From contig NZ_CP030041.1 in the NCBI RefSeq assembly GCF_003260975.1, positions 5,025,501-5,089,500 of the forward strand: 64,000 bases of DNA, in the 5' to 3' direction. The position numbers and the translations under genes were made by a program. This document shows positions 63,109-64,000 of the stretch, piece by piece (within the stretch, counting starts at the first letter, position 1; the number at the start of each line of letters is the position of its first letter). Source of the stretch: Echinicola strongylocentroti. GTDB taxonomy: Bacteria > Bacteroidota > Bacteroidia > Cytophagales > Cyclobacteriaceae. The notes under the pieces were generated by a model that saw only the letters and a program-made list of their open reading frames with translations, did not search any database and was not told the origin of the DNA.

Positions 63109-63127
63109 TCGGGATTTGTAATCCCGA
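63109..63127. repeat. Short palindrome shared with the hairpin at 45156
   Basis: TCGGGATT-TGT-AATCCCGA is a perfect 8-bp stem. Its reverse complement shares the CGGGATTACAAATCCCG core and the neighbouring GGAGATT..CTTATC sequence with 45136-45182. It lacks a T run, so it is more likely a dispersed repeat than a terminator. The rest of 63064-63354 shows no gene. Confidence 0.55.
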
Positions 63128-63354
63128 GCTGGGATAAGGGGGATTTGGAATCTCCCTAGACCATTTGTGAGTAGCACAAACATCAATAAGGATATAGATC
63201 TTCGGTAACTTACGTGCATTAGCCTGACGGCTAAGGTTTGTCGCCAGATAGAGAAGTATGACGAAGTTATCTTGGTTTCACTATGTGGGACTGCTGCATT
63301 TGCAAGGACGCTACGATTTAACAGGGAAATTCTTGGGCCGATTTAAAAACAATT

Positions 63355-64000
63355 ATGATAAAGAAACCTATAAACCTACTTGCCTCCCTTAGTTTGGCAG
63401 TAATGCTGCTGAGCTGTGGAGGTAAGCAACATACAGAAGAAAAAGAAGCAACTATTCAGGAAACATCCTCAGAAGTAAACGGAGAAAGATGGAGCAAGGA
63501 AAAAGCCAAGTCCTGGTATGCGGCCCAAGATTGGCTTGTTGGCGCCAATTTCAATCCTAGTAACTCCATTAATCAATTGGAGATGTGGCAGAAGGATACT
63601 TTTTCGCCAAAACTGATCGATAAAGAACTGGGCTGGGCAGAAGATATCGGCATGAACACCATGCGAGTGTACCTGCATGACCTGGCATACCAGCAAGACC
63701 CTGAGGGTTTTTTGGATCGAATGGACCAAATGCTGGTACTGATGGAAAAACACCACATGAAGCCATTGTTCGTGATTTTTGATTCCTGCTGGGACCCCTT
63801 TCCTGAGGCGGGTACACAGCGCGCTCCTAAGCCACATGTCCATAATTCCGGTTGGGTACAAAGCCCCGGCTACTACGCCCTGGAAGACAGTACGCAATAT
63901 CCAAGATTGGAAAAATATGTAAAGGCTGTCGTGAGTAGATTTGCCAATGATGACCGTATTTTGGGCTGGGATATCTGGAATGAGCCGGACAATGACACGG
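63355..64000 (+). CDS. GH5-like (clan GH-A) lipoprotein glycosidase, 5' part, cut by window end
   Basis: The first 215 codons are in the window and no stop is reached. The lipoprotein signal is SLAVMLLSC (Cys21). The TIM-barrel start is recognisable: LVGANFNPSNSINQLEMWQK, IGMNTMRVYLHDL and MKPLFVIFDSCWDPF. The acid/base Glu210 appears in ILGWDIWNEPDND, close to the edge. The WNEP motif places it in clan GH-A. The family (GH5, GH2-like or another) and the nucleophile cannot be seen. It follows the GH43 genes and belongs to a glycan-degradation cluster continuing beyond the window. Confidence 0.82.
   Translation, partial: MIKKPINLLASLSLAVMLLSCGGKQHTEEKEATIQETSSEVNGERWSKEKAKSWYAAQDWLVGANFNPSNSINQLEMWQKDTFSPKLIDKELGWAEDIGMNTMRVYLHDLAYQQDPEGFLDRMDQMLVLMEKHHMKPLFVIFDSCWDPFPEAGTQRAPKPHVHNSGWVQSPGYYALEDSTQYPRLEKYVKAVVSRFANDDRILGWDIWNEPDNDT

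Overview
The window looks like a chromosome segment from a marine-type Bacteroidota, most plausibly Cytophagales/Cyclobacteriaceae. The genus is inference. The basis is a SusC/SusD pair, many short Bacteroidota-style lipoprotein signals with acidic or Lys-rich tails, a sulfatase, GH43-type glycosidases, a Wzi-family capsule protein, and starts without obvious Shine-Dalgarno sequences. Coding density is high. I saw no rRNA, tRNA, CRISPR array or intact transposase.

Layout. (1) 1-8.6 kb: the 3' end of a secreted sulfatase with a LamG-like tail, then six co-directional exported DUF1254/DUF1214 paralogues ending at a strong terminator. (2) 8.8-32.1 kb: a surface-polysaccharide locus. It opens with a winged-helix regulator preceded by a 14-bp leader hairpin, then an SLBB/Wza-type exporter and a Wzz-like chain-length protein. 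A pseudaminic-acid pathway follows (PseB, PseC, PseF, a double-GNAT protein, PseI), then a Wzx-like flippase, a decayed acyltransferase, a pyruvyltransferase, WecB, three glycosyltransferases, an unrecognised protein, an EpsG-type polymerase, a sialidase-fold protein, an SDR epimerase and a Wzi-like protein. No PseG and no initiating phosphosugar transferase are visible. From about 12.3 to 30.3 kb the DNA is visibly more A+T-rich than its flanks, as expected for an exchangeable antigen cassette. (3) 32.4-42.8 kb: a sugar-phosphate nucleotidyltransferase, a 170-bp palindromic MITE-like element, a phosphodiesterase/alkaline-phosphatase-family enzyme with an XRE-cupin regulator, a SusD/SusC pair, and an alanine:cation-symporter-family protein with a large extracytoplasmic N-terminal extension.

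(4) 43.7-58.0 kb: a second glycan cluster with GT4 enzymes, a WecG/TagA-type transferase, four GT2-like enzymes, a WbsX/GH99-like protein and an MsbA-like ABC exporter. In the middle (47.4-50.3 kb) lie two lipoproteins and one truncated gene that I read as relatives of cholesterol-dependent cytolysins (CDCs), cut off where domain 4 would begin. The truncated third copy carries three DUF5648-like repeats in place of domain 4. A strong terminator hairpin with no gene in front of it sits upstream of this group. A GIY-YIG gene is flanked by REP-like repeats. (5) 58.0-64.0 kb: a repeat-rich gap, then a glycan-degradation cluster with a GH43/GH117-like enzyme, two GH43 lipoproteins and the 5' end of a GH5-like (clan GH-A) lipoprotein cut by the window edge.

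Taken together, most of the window concerns building, exporting, modifying or degrading cell-surface and environmental glycans. The CDC-like group and the DUF1254/1214 array are the parts least explained by that theme.
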